64,000 bases of DNA, taken from Spiroplasma endosymbiont of Clivina fossor. Its GTDB lineage: Bacteria; Bacillota_I; Bacilli_A; Mycoplasmatales; Nriv7. A program made the position numbers and the translations under genes. The notes below the pieces were generated by a model. The model saw only the letters and a list, made by a program, of their open reading frames with translations. It was not told where the DNA came from and did no database searches. Numbering within the stretch: position 1 is the first letter of the stretch; each line of letters opens with the position of its first letter. Location of the stretch: NCBI RefSeq assembly GCF_964031115.1, contig NZ_OZ035006.1, positions 310,001 through 374,000 on the forward strand, read 5' to 3'. This document shows, in pieces, positions 1 through 9,868 of the stretch.

Positions 1-372
1 ATGAAAGATTTTAGCGAGCTCGGCATAACAATTAAACGCCTTCGTACTGATAATGCTCCGGAATTTACCACTACTAATTGAAGCAATAAAAAAGCATATA
101 AAGTAAAAGAAAGGCCTTTTACAACCTTTCTTTCGAGGAACGGAATTGTCCACGAAACCACGCCGATTCGTTCGCCACAGAGTAACGGTAAAATCGAGCG
201 GTTTCATCAACATTATACCAAATTATTTTATTCTAAGGATAAAAAATTAAATCAAAACGAACTTCAACATTATTTAAACAAATATTATTACTTTTATAAT
301 TTTGAACGCCATCATTCATCTTTAAACAGTAAAACGCCTTTTCAAACATTGCAAAAATTTTTAACAAAGTAG
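1..372 (+). CDS. IS481/IS3-like transposase, C-terminal part (cut by window edge)
   Basis: This is the C-terminal part of a DDE integrase-type transposase, which would cut and join IS ends. The reading frame is open from base 1 to TAG at 370-372, with one internal TGA read as Trp. Visible catalytic motifs are the second Asp in RTDNAPEF and the Glu in SNGKIERF. The true start lies upstream of the window. The Asp and Glu region is nearly the same as the transposase at 31967-34233, but the last 60 residues differ (FYNFERHHSSLNSKTPF here), so this is a related, not identical, element. Family placement rests on the motifs only; IS3-group membership is possible. Confidence 0.8.
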
Positions 373-472
373 TTTCTAGAAGTTTGAATAATTATTTTTT
401 ATAAAATATTTAACTTATTGTTACAATCGCTATTAAATTAAATATTTCTAGAATTAAAAGATTTTTTTAATT

Positions 473-1114
473 TTAATTATTTACAATTTTAGCAAAATTT
501 ATTCCTAAAACAGTTGTTAAGTGTCTATCAGTGGCTCCAGCACTATAAAGATAACTATAAACATAAATATTTAATTTTAATTCTTTATTATTTTCAATTC
601 ATAATCCTATTTCAATATCACAATCAACATCATATGAAGCAAATCAATATTGATTTGCTTTAACTAAAGTTCTTCAATATGCTTTATCACTACTATTGTT
701 ATGATTTATATCAACATTATTTAAATTAATTTTAATATCTCCAAATTTATCTTTCCCTACATTACCAAAAGTTTCTGGTGAATTTTCTTCTCCATAAGTG
801 TTAATTATAATGTAAGGATATTTTTCTATAAATGAATTTCAATCAGAAGCATATTTAGTAAAATCTACTATATTTAATGTTTTCTTATCATTAAACCTTA
901 AAGTATAACTTCAACTAGCGTCTCCAGTTCTACCATAATAATAATCATATTTTACTATTATATCATTATTAGCTTCTACTAAATAAGGACTTGTTGCTCG
1001 TTTTTCTCGTTTCATAAAAGATTGTTCTATTTTTCTTGGGGCATTGCCAACAATACCCGTCATTCCACTTCCAGCTATTGTTATTGTTCCTATAATTCCT
1101 AGTAATTTTTTCAT
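473..1114 (-). CDS. Predicted secreted protein, function unknown
   Basis: The protein is 213 residues when TGA is read as Trp. It starts with Met-Lys-Lys and a hydrophobic stretch (LLGIIGTITIAGSGMTGIVG), which is a signal peptide without a lipobox Cys, so it is probably exported rather than lipid-anchored. The mature part is rich in Asn, Tyr, Trp and Asp (for example GRTGDAS, NQYWFASYDVD). I recognise no enzyme motif. This kind of leader is common in Spiroplasma exported proteins. Three tandem repeats lie 160-310 bases upstream of its start and could belong to its control region. It stands alone between IS-derived sequences. Function is unknown. Confidence 0.75.
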
Positions 1115-1271
1115 AGTTAATCAAATTCCTTTCGTGAATTTTTACTAATTAATAAAATTTATAACACCTTTACCTTTCTCCAAAAAAATCTTAGTCTGGA
1201 ATCTACTTACTTTAGAATTTCATTATAAACTATTTTTAAAAATTTTCTGTATTATTTTATAATTTATTATC

Positions 1272-1425
1272 CCTTTTTTAAAAAACCCTCTTGTACTTGT
1301 CATAAGTCTGTGGTATATTACAACCTTTTTTAAAAAACCTCTTGTGTTTGTCATAAGTCTGTGGTATATTACAACCTTTTTTAAAAAACCTCTTGTGTTT
1401 GTCATAAGTCTGTGGTATATTACAA
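1272..1425. repeat. Tandem repeat, three units of 51-52 bp
   Basis: Units begin at 1272, 1324 and 1375. Each carries CATAAGTCTGTGGTATATTA and an A/T-rich part. Units 2 and 3 are identical; unit 1 differs at a few bases. There is no spacer between units, so it is not a CRISPR. The unit length is close to a multiple of three, so a minus-strand frame (1223-1453) reads a repeated 17-residue peptide. I think that is incidental. It lies upstream of the secreted-protein gene at 473-1114. Confidence 0.9.
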
Positions 1426-1779
1426 GATTGCTAATTTTTTGTAAATCACACACAGTTATTAGACTATGCTTCTCTTAATTGATTTCATCATACCATATTT
1501 TGTATTATTAAAATTAAAAAAAAAAAATTAATTTTATTCACAATAAAAAATATTTAATTAAAAATTAACCAAATTAAAAAATTTTTCACGAGTTTCTATG
1601 TTTTTTAAATAATTATTTTGCAATAATAAATTTATTTAAAGTTTCAAATGGAGTTTTGTAATTCAAGCTTTTATGTTTTCGCTTGAAATTATAAAATGCG
1701 TACCACTCATTTAAATGAATTTGTAATTGTTTAACATCAAATTTTATTTCAAAACCACATTTTTTAAACCAAAATAAAC

Positions 1780-2925
1780 TTTTAATTTTGTCGAAAACTC
1801 TTGATATTTATTGAATATACTTAATTTTAGGTATATTTTTAATATGATAGAGGTGGATAATAATTATGGAAAAAATAATTCAAGAACTAGTAAATACTTT
1901 AACAGATGATCAATTTTTAGAATTTTATGAAAAAGTCAAACAACAAGCAGAATTAATAAAAAAACAAAAACGTTTAAATGAAATTGATCAAAAATTTAGA
2001 GCGCAAGGTATTAAATGCCCTAAATGTGAATCTTACCATTGCGTTAAAAATGGACATAATTCAGAAGGAAAACAAAAATATTTATGTAAAAATTGCCGTG
2101 CAAGTTTTGACGCTTTTCGTAATCATTTTATTTATTGAAGTCATTTAAATTATGAACAATGAAATTTATTGATTCAAATTTCATTGCTGGGGCAATCTAG
2201 TAAAACAATTTCTCGTTTTATTAAAACTACATTAAAAACTGCTTGATATAATCGTCAAAAATTAATGAAATCAAAACAATTAGAAAATACCCAATTAAAA
2301 TTTAAAAAATTATCTGGTAAAATCCAAATCGATGAAACATTTATTAAAGAAATCCATAAAGGAAATTTCAAATATAAAACTGATCCACGAAGAATTCACC
2401 TTGACCCATTCGCAACTAATACTAAATGTTGTATTCAAATGGCAATTGATAATAATAACAATATTTATGTTAAATCCACAAACACCAAACGTTTACAAAA
2501 ACAATGAGTTATTGAAAATATGAACAAAGAATTAATTAACGAAAATTCAATTATTACTTCTGATATGCAAAAATTATATTTTTTAGTAGCAAAACAAACA
2601 AATTCTACTTTATGTGTAACTAAAACAACAACTAATCCTGAAGCTAGTTATCGTAACTTAAATAAAATCAGTAAATTACAATCTAGTCTTAAAGAAGCCT
2701 TAATTCATTATCATGGTTTAGGTTTTACTAATATTCAAAATTATTTAAATCTCTGAAAATGAAAATACCAACATAAGGGTTTAACTCCAAACCAACAAAC
2801 AGCGGTATTATATTTTAATGTATAAAAAAGTTAAAGTAAAAATAGTAATTTTACATAAAAGCCTTTTAAAATTATCAAGTTGATGATTTTTTTTATTTTA
2901 TCAAGAGTTTTCGACAAAATTAAAG
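1780..2925 (+). mobile_element. IS1595-type insertion sequence, complete (1146 bp)
   Basis: The termini are inverted repeats, TTTTAATTTTGTCGAAAACT at the left and the matching AGTTTTCGACAAAATTAAAG at the right. An 8-bp target duplication AAATAAAC flanks it, as expected for IS1595. The other complete copies are also about 1146 bp. It is inserted in an IS481-like transposase gene, at exactly the same site as in the second copy at 32134. Confidence 0.93.
1866..2825 (+). CDS. IS1595-type transposase with N-terminal zinc ribbon
   Basis: The protein is 319 residues (code 4). A Shine-Dalgarno-like AGAGGTGG precedes the ATG. The N-terminus has a zinc ribbon, Cys51-x2-Cys54 and Cys74-x2-Cys77 (CPKC and CKNC), used for DNA-end recognition in this family. 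Likely catalytic acids are Asp156 (IQIDETF) and Asp233 (TSDMQKLY). The C-terminal segment around SSLKEALIHYHGLGFTNIQ matches the family's last block; the third catalytic residue is unclear. It acts by cut-and-join transposition at the IS ends. This copy has no frameshift and looks functional. IS1 is the alternative family, but the 8-bp duplication and the ribbon favour IS1595. Confidence 0.9.
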
Positions 2926-3964
2926 AAATAAACTAGTATAATTACGGTGAAACCGTTCAATCTTTCCGTTGCTCTGAGGAGAACGGATTGGTGTGGTTTC
3001 ATGGATAATTCCATTTTTTGAAAGAAAGGTTGTAAAAGGCCTTTCTTTTACTTTGTATGCTTTTTTATTACTTCAATTAGTAGTAGTGAATTCCGGAGCA
3101 TTATCAGTGCGAATGCGTTTAATTGTTATGCCAAGTTCACTAAAAAATCTTTCATTGCTCTTTGCATGGCATTAATGGCATTGTTGGTTCCTAAACTATC
3201 ATACACATATCCAAAAGCAATTCTTGTTTTTTCGTCAATGAAATCATAAACATATAATCTATACTTAGCAATAGGAAAATTTTTATCAGTAAACACTTTA
3301 GCATCCATTTGCAGTAGTCCAATATCTGAAACTTCATAACGCTTAAAATGGCGTTTTGCTTTTTTCATTTGCGTTTTTATTTCTCCATAGCGTTTGTCTT
3401 GTTTAATTCAACGATAAAAAGTATTAATTGATTTGGGGACATTATTTGTATCGATATCATACACATTTTTTTGATGAATATTATGATAAAGCGATAATAC
3501 ACCGCCCGCACCTACAAATTTGTAATCAAAGTAATAATCACAAATTTGTTTTCTGGTTTCTAATGAAAATTGATATTTAATATTTTTTGGTGTTGTTGAT
3601 TTAAACTGTAATTCATAAAAGTTGCCTTGATAATAACCATTAATAATTTTTTAGCTCAAATATAAAATGTCATTTTACTACCACGAAAATATTTTTTAAT
3701 CAATTTATTTACAGATATGTTATCTGTATTATTCATATATAAGTTGGTACATAAATTGAGATATTTACTTACTCATTTTTTTGCTTTATGATAATATTTC
3801 TCATGATAAATCGTAGTCATTCAAGATTGTAATTTAGCTTTTAAATCTGCTAAATCATTTTTAGGCACAATATACTTCATTTTCTATTTCCTTTGGATAG
3901 GCTACAATAAATTGGACCATAATTATATAGACTTCAAAATTATTAAGAAAGAAGGAATATAAAA

Positions 3965-4249
3965 ATGGGAAATAAAACCTCATACTCATACTCTGAAGAA
4001 TTTAAAAAACAAATTGTAATGCTATACAAAAATGGCAAAAGTGTTATTAATTTAGGGAAAGAATATAATTTACCAAAACCAACTATTTATAGTTGAGTTA
4101 AAAATTATAATAATTCTGGGTCATTTAAAGCAAAAGATAATCGCACTGTCGAAGAAAATGAATTAATTTACTTGCGAAAAGAAAACCAACAATTACGAAT
4201 GGAAAATGACATTTTAAAGCAAGCAGCACTGATAATCGGCAAAAAATAA
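3965..4249 (+). CDS. IS3-family OrfA (helix-turn-helix)
   Basis: OrfA has 94 residues. The N-terminal half is a helix-turn-helix of IS3 type ([20 protein letters not shown]), the C-terminal half a leucine-rich coiled coil ([20 protein letters not shown]). It binds IS ends. A good ribosome site (GAAAGAAGG) precedes ATG. The gene ends in GGC AAA AAA TAA. The run of six A is a slippery site: a -1 slip there enters an open frame that leads straight into orfB, giving the usual OrfAB fusion. An in-frame Ser-Tyr duplication near the start (TSYSYSEE) is missing from the copy at 14539. Confidence 0.9.
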
Positions 4250-5082
4250 CAATAATTAATAACAACAAAACTAAATATTCAGTGAGGAAAATATGTAAGA
4301 TTTTAGGTTTACTAAAATCAACATATTATTATCAAACTAATAAATGCACTAAGTTTGATATTAATAATTATGAACAAGAAGTTATCAGTGCATTTAATAA
4401 AAGTCGTAAGATTTATGGTGCTCGTAAAATTAAAGCTGTTTTAATAAGAAAAAATATCATCTTATCACGACGAAAAATCCGATTCATTATGATCAAAAAT
4501 AATTTGGTTTCTAAATACACCAAATTAAAATATCGTAATCATGAAAAAACAGTTAATAATGACCAAATTAATAATGTTTTAAATCGTCAATTTAATGACC
4601 AAAAACCCAATGAAGTTGTTGTTAGTGATTTAACATATGTTCAAGTTGGTACTAAATGACATTATATTTGTTTATTAATTGACTTGTTTAATCGCGAAGT
4701 AATTGGCTATAGTGCTGGACCAAATAAAACTGCTGAACTAGTTCAACAAGCTTTTCACAAGATAACACGACCATTAAATAAAATAACTTTATTTCATACT
4801 GATCGTGGTAATGAATTCAAAAATAAAATCATTGATGAAATTTTAATAACCTTTAAAATTCAAAGATCATTAAGTACCAAAGGATGCCCGTATGATAATG
4901 CTGTTGCTGAAGCAACTTACAAAACCTTTAAAACTGAATTTATTAACGGTAAAAAATTTGCAAACTTAACACAATTAAAATGCGAACTATTTGATTTTGT
5001 TAATTGATATAACAATATTCGAATTCATGGCAGTTTAAATTATTTAACTCCCGTTGAATTTAGAAAATACCAGTCTACATAA
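4246..5082 (+). CDS. IS3-family OrfB transposase (made as OrfAB by -1 frameshift)
   Basis: The frame is open from the slippery site at 4241-4246 to TAA at 5080-5082. A free-standing start would be GTG at 4282 (266 residues). The DDE integrase core is visible in [18 protein letters not shown] and the Glu of [14 protein letters not shown]. The N-terminal part has the IS150-type HTH_21 ([12 protein letters not shown]). Unlike the copy at 14468-20310 it has no frameshift or stop, so this element could be active. Expression as a fusion with OrfA is an inference from the frame arrangement and the A6 run. Confidence 0.9.
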
Positions 5083-5176
5083 AAAGTGTCCTAAAAAGGG
5101 TTACCATTCCACTTTTTTATTTTTTTCTATATCAAACACATAAAACAGTTAATATCCATAGATAATAATTAGTATA

Positions 5177-6844
5177 ATGAAAAAAATAATTAATTACTCA
5201 CAATTAAATAAAAAATATGACTTAAATTTTAGTGACAATAACTTTGGTTTTACTTGAGAAATCTTTAAGGAACTAGTTGGCGACGATTGAGCAGAATATT
5301 TTACAACTAGGTGTTTTTATCGATTTGTACCTACTGCTAGAATGACTTTTAAAACTTGAAACTGTTTAACTTGAGATTTATGAATTTGTTGTAACTTTAC
5401 AGATACATCCGCTCAAGAAGTACGACGCTATGAAAATACACACCCTGAAACAACAATTGCTGATTTATATAATTTATGTCAATATTTAGAAGAAAAGTAT
5501 GGCGTTCAAATTGGACCCGAACACTCTAAGGTGACTGGGATAGTTTGAAAATTGAATAAAGAAGGCGGAGAAATAATTTTTCCTTCCAATCAACGAATAA
5601 CTTTTATTGGTTATGCCAACGGTAATAGAATTTTTGGAACAACTGTAAAAGGTTCTAGTTTTTTGTGTTCACGAACTGACGAAATAATTATGGCAGAAGA
5701 AAAAGAAACTTTGACTGATAAACAACTAATTTATAGATATGAGCGTTTACAAATGTCAATGTTTCGTAGCAATCGGATTAAAGTTTCTGACAAACCCATA
5801 AAAGAACTTTCTTGAACCTTTGTTGATAAAATGACAGGGCAACAAGAAACTCGTTACTTATGAAAAAGTTTTTTTGTCGCGTTCACTTGCAACCCCTATG
5901 ATAAATATCACCCATTTTATGAAAAATACTGTACGCCATTTTTACCATTAAACGACAAGATAATGAATTTATTAAAAGAAACTGGTAAAGTTTGATACGA
6001 AAATGAAAAAGAATTTGAAGGTTTAGGAATTTTTGTTTTAAGACTAACATTAGACTCTACTTGAAATAAATTGCCAGAAATTTCAAGAAAAAAAGTAAAC
6101 CAACTTAAAAAAGATAACCCCGATGAATATGCTATTGTAAAATATGGTTTTGAGTACTCAGACAGTGATAGTACTATCTTTCCGTTTCGAAAACATTTAA
6201 AATATACACAAAAATACGATTTAAAAGATTTTTATGTTGCCACTATTGATATGTATAAATTTGATTTTTATAGTATCGGGATTGATTGAGCAACTGGGCC
6301 AATCGATCATACTGTGCTAAAATTTTGGGGATTTCAAGAATATAAAAAAACTGAACTTTACGATCCATATTTAATATGTGAAATTGTTGTAACCCCCGAA
6401 GATAATTTTTCTGAAAATGAAAAAATTAGTCATCTTGTAGAAGAAATAATGACTTTAAGAGCAAATTTTTATAATTTTGCTGATGTTATTTTTAATTACG
6501 ATGATAAAGCAAAAACCGCTATGGAATGAATTAAAACAAAATTAATCGAAGATTATAGTTTTAACATTCGTGCCAACACAGCCATTAAGCACGCAACACC
6601 ATTAACCAAAGAAGCCGGTTTAACAGACCGCGTTATTTGAATGCGTAATTTGTTTGGATTTGGTAATTGTCATATAAATTTACAAAATAATCCTTTTACT
6701 GCCAAATGCTACGAAGAATTACGATATGATGAAAAACGCACTAATGTTCCTGATCCAAAAATGTATCTTGATCCTTATGATGCAGACTTTTATGCGTTAT
6801 ATGCTGTAAGACAATTTATTAGAGGTAAACAAAATAATTTATAA
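5177..6844 (+). CDS. Phage terminase large subunit (copy 1)
   Basis: The protein is 555 residues with many TGA-Trp codons. It would be the ATP-driven DNA packaging motor and headful/cos nuclease. The ATPase half has a deviant Walker A near residues 52-60 (VPTARMTFKT, keeping Lys-Thr but with Phe instead of Gly). It also has a Walker B-like TDEIIMAEE near 166-174, and an Asn-Pro coupling motif (FTCNPYDKYHP near 236-246). The RNase H-like nuclease half shows IGIDWA (Asp370) and a final Asp cluster DPYDADFYA (532-540). A near-identical copy is at 34309-35973, with about ten substitutions and a different last few residues. Upstream is IS DNA and no small subunit is seen. A terminator follows directly. 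Confidence 0.8.
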
Positions 6845-6847
6845 AAG

Positions 6848-6875
6848 AAAAACACCAAATGATATGGTGTTTTTT
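6848..6875 (+). terminator. Rho-independent terminator after terminase copy 1
   Basis: The stem is AAAAACACCA / TGGTGTTTTT with a 7-base loop and a T tail, starting four bases after the stop codon. Confidence 0.85.
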
Positions 6876-6983
6876 GCTGTTTTGACACTGTCAATCAACT
6901 ATATCATGATTATAACATTTTTAAGTAAAAGGATGTTTTTCATTTATTATCTTTACTACCCATTGGCAAAACCAAAAAATTAA

Positions 6984-8311
6984 GGAACTGTACAATTAAC
7001 TGTGTCTCTAAGTAATTAACTTAAATTCACTCTGTCTTCAAATTTTATCATTAAATGTGAAATTGCACTACCCCAATTTTGAATTGGCATCGTTCATTTC
7101 TTAACCATATTTTGAAATGCTAAATAAAATATTTTAAAAACTGATGCGTCATTAGGAAAAATCTTTTTATTCTTAATGACTTTTCTTAATTGACTATTAA
7201 CAGATTCAATCGCATTAGTTGTGTAAATAATTCTTCTAAATTCCTGAGGATATTCAAGAAAAATTATTAAATTATTTCAGTTATTTTTTCATGATTTAGT
7301 AATTTGTGGATACTTTTTATTTCATTTTTCTGAAAAATGATCTAAAGCAATTAACGCTATTTCTTCATTAATTGCTGTATAAATTGATTTTAAATCATTA
7401 GCTACAAGTTTGCGATCTTTGTAAGGAACAAATTTTAAACTATTGCGAATTTGATGAACAATGCATAATTGATGCTGTGTTTTTGGGAAAACAGCTTCTA
7501 TTGCATCAGACATCCCAGTTAAATTATCACTACAAGCAACAAGAATATCTTGTAACCCACGATTTTTCATTTCCGTAAGATTATTAAGTCAAAATTTGGC
7601 TCCCTCATTCTCACTAATTCACATTCCTAAAATATCTTTTAAACCATCTAAATTAATTCCTAAGGCAAGATAAACTGCTTTATTTATTATTCGTTTATCT
7701 TGCTTTACTTTAACAACAATACAATCAAAATAAACAATCGGATAAATCTTCTCTAAAGGTTTAGTTTGTCACATTTTAACTTCTTCAATAACATCATCAG
7801 TTATTTGACTAATTAAACTTTCTGAAATTTCTGCTCCGTGATAGAATTCTTGCAATTGTGCTTTGATATCAGAAATTGTCATTCCTCTTGCATATAAAGA
7901 AATTACTTTTTGATCAAAGTTATCAAATCTTCTTTGTCTTTTCGGAATAATTACTGGTTCAAAAGTACTATTTCGATCTCTTGGTACATCAATTGCGATT
8001 GAACCATTTTTAGTAATAATGGTTTTTTGTGTGTTGCCATTTCTTTTATTATGATTCTCATCAGTTTCAAGATAATCTTTAATTTCCGTATTTAACATTC
8101 GTTCAGTTAATTTTTTGGTAAATTCCTGAAAAATAGTATTGCCTTTAAATAAATCTTGTGGATTATCAATATTTTCTAAAAAATAATCAACAACTTTATC
8201 AATTGCGTTAGGTTCTTTTTTTATTTTTTTTATTTTTTGTCATTTTCTGTTCTCCTTCGTTTAAGTATAATTCAGAATGAATTATCGAGACACAGAATTT
8301 TGGACAGGCCC
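6984..8311 (-). mobile_element. IS256-family element, copy 1 (decayed)
   Basis: The ends match the two other copies (GGAACTGTACAAT at the left; GGACAGGCCC at the right, where others have GGACAGGCTC). Both terminal repeats carry mutations. The flanking 8-mers (AAAATTAA and AAATTTTT) do not match, so the target duplication is lost or the junction was made by recombination. Confidence 0.85.
7016..8243 (-). pseudogene. IS256-family transposase, N-terminal frameshift
   Basis: It is the same mutator-type transposase as at 16436-17656. An expanded A/T tract just after the start codon (8220-8243) shifts the frame, so the ATG used in the other copies leads to an early stop. The rest of the frame is intact, including ACSDNLTG and [10 protein letters not shown] shorter protein from a later start is possible but would lack the N-terminus. 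Confidence 0.85.
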
Positions 8312-8355
8312 CAAATTTTTAAAAATCCAACCCCGCGTAAACATATTTAATTATT

Positions 8356-8466
8356 TTAATTTTTAACCAATAATTTAGAAATTGCTTTCATAAACTTATC
8401 TTTCTTATTTAACTTTACACCACTTTTAATCATTTCATCACTGTAACTAATTGTTTTTCTTTTCAT
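8356..8466 (-). CDS. Small basic protein, 36 residues
   Basis: This is a short frame with a perfect AGGAGG ribosome site seven bases before ATG. It encodes a Lys-rich peptide (YSDEMIKSGVKLNKKDKF, ending LLVKN). No family is recognised. The good ribosome site and sensible composition suggest a real gene, perhaps from the same phage-like region as the truncated gene next to it. Confidence 0.5.
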   Translation of the reverse strand: MKRKTISYSDEMIKSGVKLNKKDKFMKAISKLLVKN

Positions 8467-8548
8467 TTTAATTTCCCTCCTTAAACTTAATTCACAATTA
8501 TTAATTATTAATATATTACCACTTATTTTAATGTTTCTAAATATAAAT

Positions 8549-8843
8549 CTACAAATACAACTCAGAAAAATGATCTATTGCAATCTTATATTCTTTTTTA
8601 TAAAAATTAATATAATCTCTAACATCCATTTTATCGCCGTTAATATTTTTTTCACTTTTTTGAAATGTTTCCTTTCAGCATTGATCATAATGGACTATTT
8701 CAAATAGTTCATCAAGGTCTGCATCTTCAAAAAATAAATAAATATTATCAATAAAACTTTTAATTTCTTTACTTAAATTAATTTCACTTTTTGTATTAAA
8801 AATTAAAGATCTATTATGTTGTTTACGAATACTTCTAATAACA
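8549..8843 (-). CDS. Truncated protein of unknown function (N-terminus lost to an IS fragment)
   Basis: About 98 residues remain, acidic and aromatic (NIYLFFEDADLDELFEIVHY, then WKETFQKSEKNINGDKMDV). The 5' end is replaced by a truncated IS1595-type element starting at 8844. The stop is TAG at 8549-8551. No domain is recognised. It is probably a phage or accessory gene remnant. Confidence 0.5.
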
Positions 8844-9856
8844 TTTATTGAATATACTTAATTTTAGGTATATTTTAATATGATAGAGGTGGATAATAAT
8901 TATGGAAAAAATAATTCAAGAACTAGTAAATACTTTAACAGATGATCAATTTTTAGAATTTTATGAAAAAGTCAAACAACAAGCAGAATTAATAAAAAAA
9001 CAAAAACGGTTAAATGAAATTGATCAAAAATTTAGAGCGCAAGGTATTTAAATGCCCTAAATGTGAATCTTACCATTGCGTTAAAAATGGACATAATTCA
9101 GAAGGAAAACAAAAATATTTATGTAAAAATTGCCGTGCAAGTTTTGACGTTTTTCGTAATCATTTTATTTATTGAAGTCATTTAAATTATGAACAATGAA
9201 ATTTATTGATTCAAATTTCATTGCTGGGGCAATCTAGTAAAACAATTTCTCGTTTTATTAAAACTACATTAAAAACTGCTTGATATAATCGTCAAAAATT
9301 AATGAAATCAAAACAATTAGAAAATACCCAATTAAAATTTAAAAAATTATCTGGTAAAATCCAAATCGATGAAACATTTATTAAAGAAATCCATAAAGGA
9401 AATTTCAAATATAAAACTGATCCACGAAGAATTCACCTTGACCCATTCACAACTAATACTAAATGCTGTATTCAAATGGCAATTGATAATAATAACAATA
9501 TTTATGTTAAATCCACAAACACCAAACGTTTACAAAAACAATGAGTTATTGAAAATATGAACAAAGAATTAATTAACGAAAATTCAATTATTACTTCTGA
9601 TATGCAAAAATTATATTTTTTAGTAGCAAAACAAACAAATTCTACTTTATGTGTAACTAAAACAACAATTAATCCTGAAGCTAGTTATCGTAACTTAAAT
9701 AAAATCAGTAAATTACAATCTAGTCTTAAAGAAGCCTTAATTCATTATCATGGTTTAGGTTTTACTAATATTCAAAATTATTTAAATCTCTGAAAATGAA
9801 AATACCAACATAAGGGTTTAACTCCAAACCAACAAACAGCGGTATTATATTTTAAT
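8844..9856 (+). mobile_element. IS1595-type element, truncated at both ends
   Basis: The left 27 bp, including the terminal repeat, are missing: homology begins at TTTATTGAATATAC. The right end stops at TATTTTAAT, where an IS5-type A element follows. The fragment at 52021 stops at the same base. Confidence 0.9.
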
Positions 9857-9868
9857 AGACTTGGTACA
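8902..9868 (+). pseudogene. IS1595-type transposase, frameshifted and truncated
   Basis: The start and ribosome site are intact. An extra T near 9046 (GGTATTTAAATG instead of GGTATTAAATG) gives a stop inside the zinc ribbon. The C-terminus runs into the IS5-type A end and stops at 9866-9868. Confidence 0.9.

Larger units (their letters stand above)
1613..3880 (-). pseudogene. IS481-like transposase, broken
   Basis: The N-terminal part runs from ATG at 3878-3880 down to 2934 and the C-terminal part from 1779 to a stop at 1613-1615. The IS1595-type element at 1780-2925 splits them. DDE residues are visible in LLQMDAKVF, RTDNAPEF and SNGKIERF. Compared with the copy at 31967-34233 it has two more lesions. 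A run of six T instead of seven (about 3645-3652) shifts the frame, and two extra bases near 3140 (sequence ending MKDFLVNLA instead of MKDFGELG) shift it again. It cannot encode an active protein. Confidence 0.85.
1437..3893 (-). mobile_element. IS481-like element, copy 1 (interrupted by IS1595-type; IS3 inserted just outside its start codon)
   Basis: The 3' end is the shared sequence starting TGTAAATCACACAC at about 1437. The same edge recurs at 31797 and, inverted, at 62346-62352. The 5' edge is not resolved: similarity with the second copy continues upstream of the start codon and into the terminase gene. An IS1595-type element sits inside the transposase gene with an 8-bp target duplication AAATAAAC (1772-1779 and 2926-2933). 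Confidence 0.6.
3894..5111 (+). mobile_element. IS3-family insertion sequence, copy 1 (1218 bp)
   Basis: It starts TGGATAGGC and ends GCCATTCCA-like (TACCATTCCA here), an imperfect terminal inverted repeat. A 3-bp target duplication CTT lies at 3891-3893 and 5112-5114. Removing the IS and one CTT restores the sequence found at the second, uninterrupted locus (34240-34260). It contains orfA and orfB. Confidence 0.95.

Noticed and set aside
911-1114. Many short proteins produced by reading TGA as stop
   Set aside because: Conserved proteins (MnmG, GltX, PyrG, IS256 transposase) need TGA as Trp at conserved positions, so code 4 applies and the short pieces are parts of longer genes.
1272-1425. 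CRISPR array
   Set aside because: The repeats are directly adjacent with no spacers and there are no cas genes in the window.
1223-1453. Minus-strand frame encoding a repeated peptide (VIYHRLMTNTRGFLKK, three times)
   Set aside because: It follows from the 51-bp tandem repeat being a multiple of three; no ribosome site and it runs into IS-related sequence.
2332-2523. Second frame inside the IS1595-type transposase (also at 9369, 32686, 51534, 61522, 62664)
   Set aside because: Shadow frame of the transposase; it repeats wherever the IS does and has no ribosome site.
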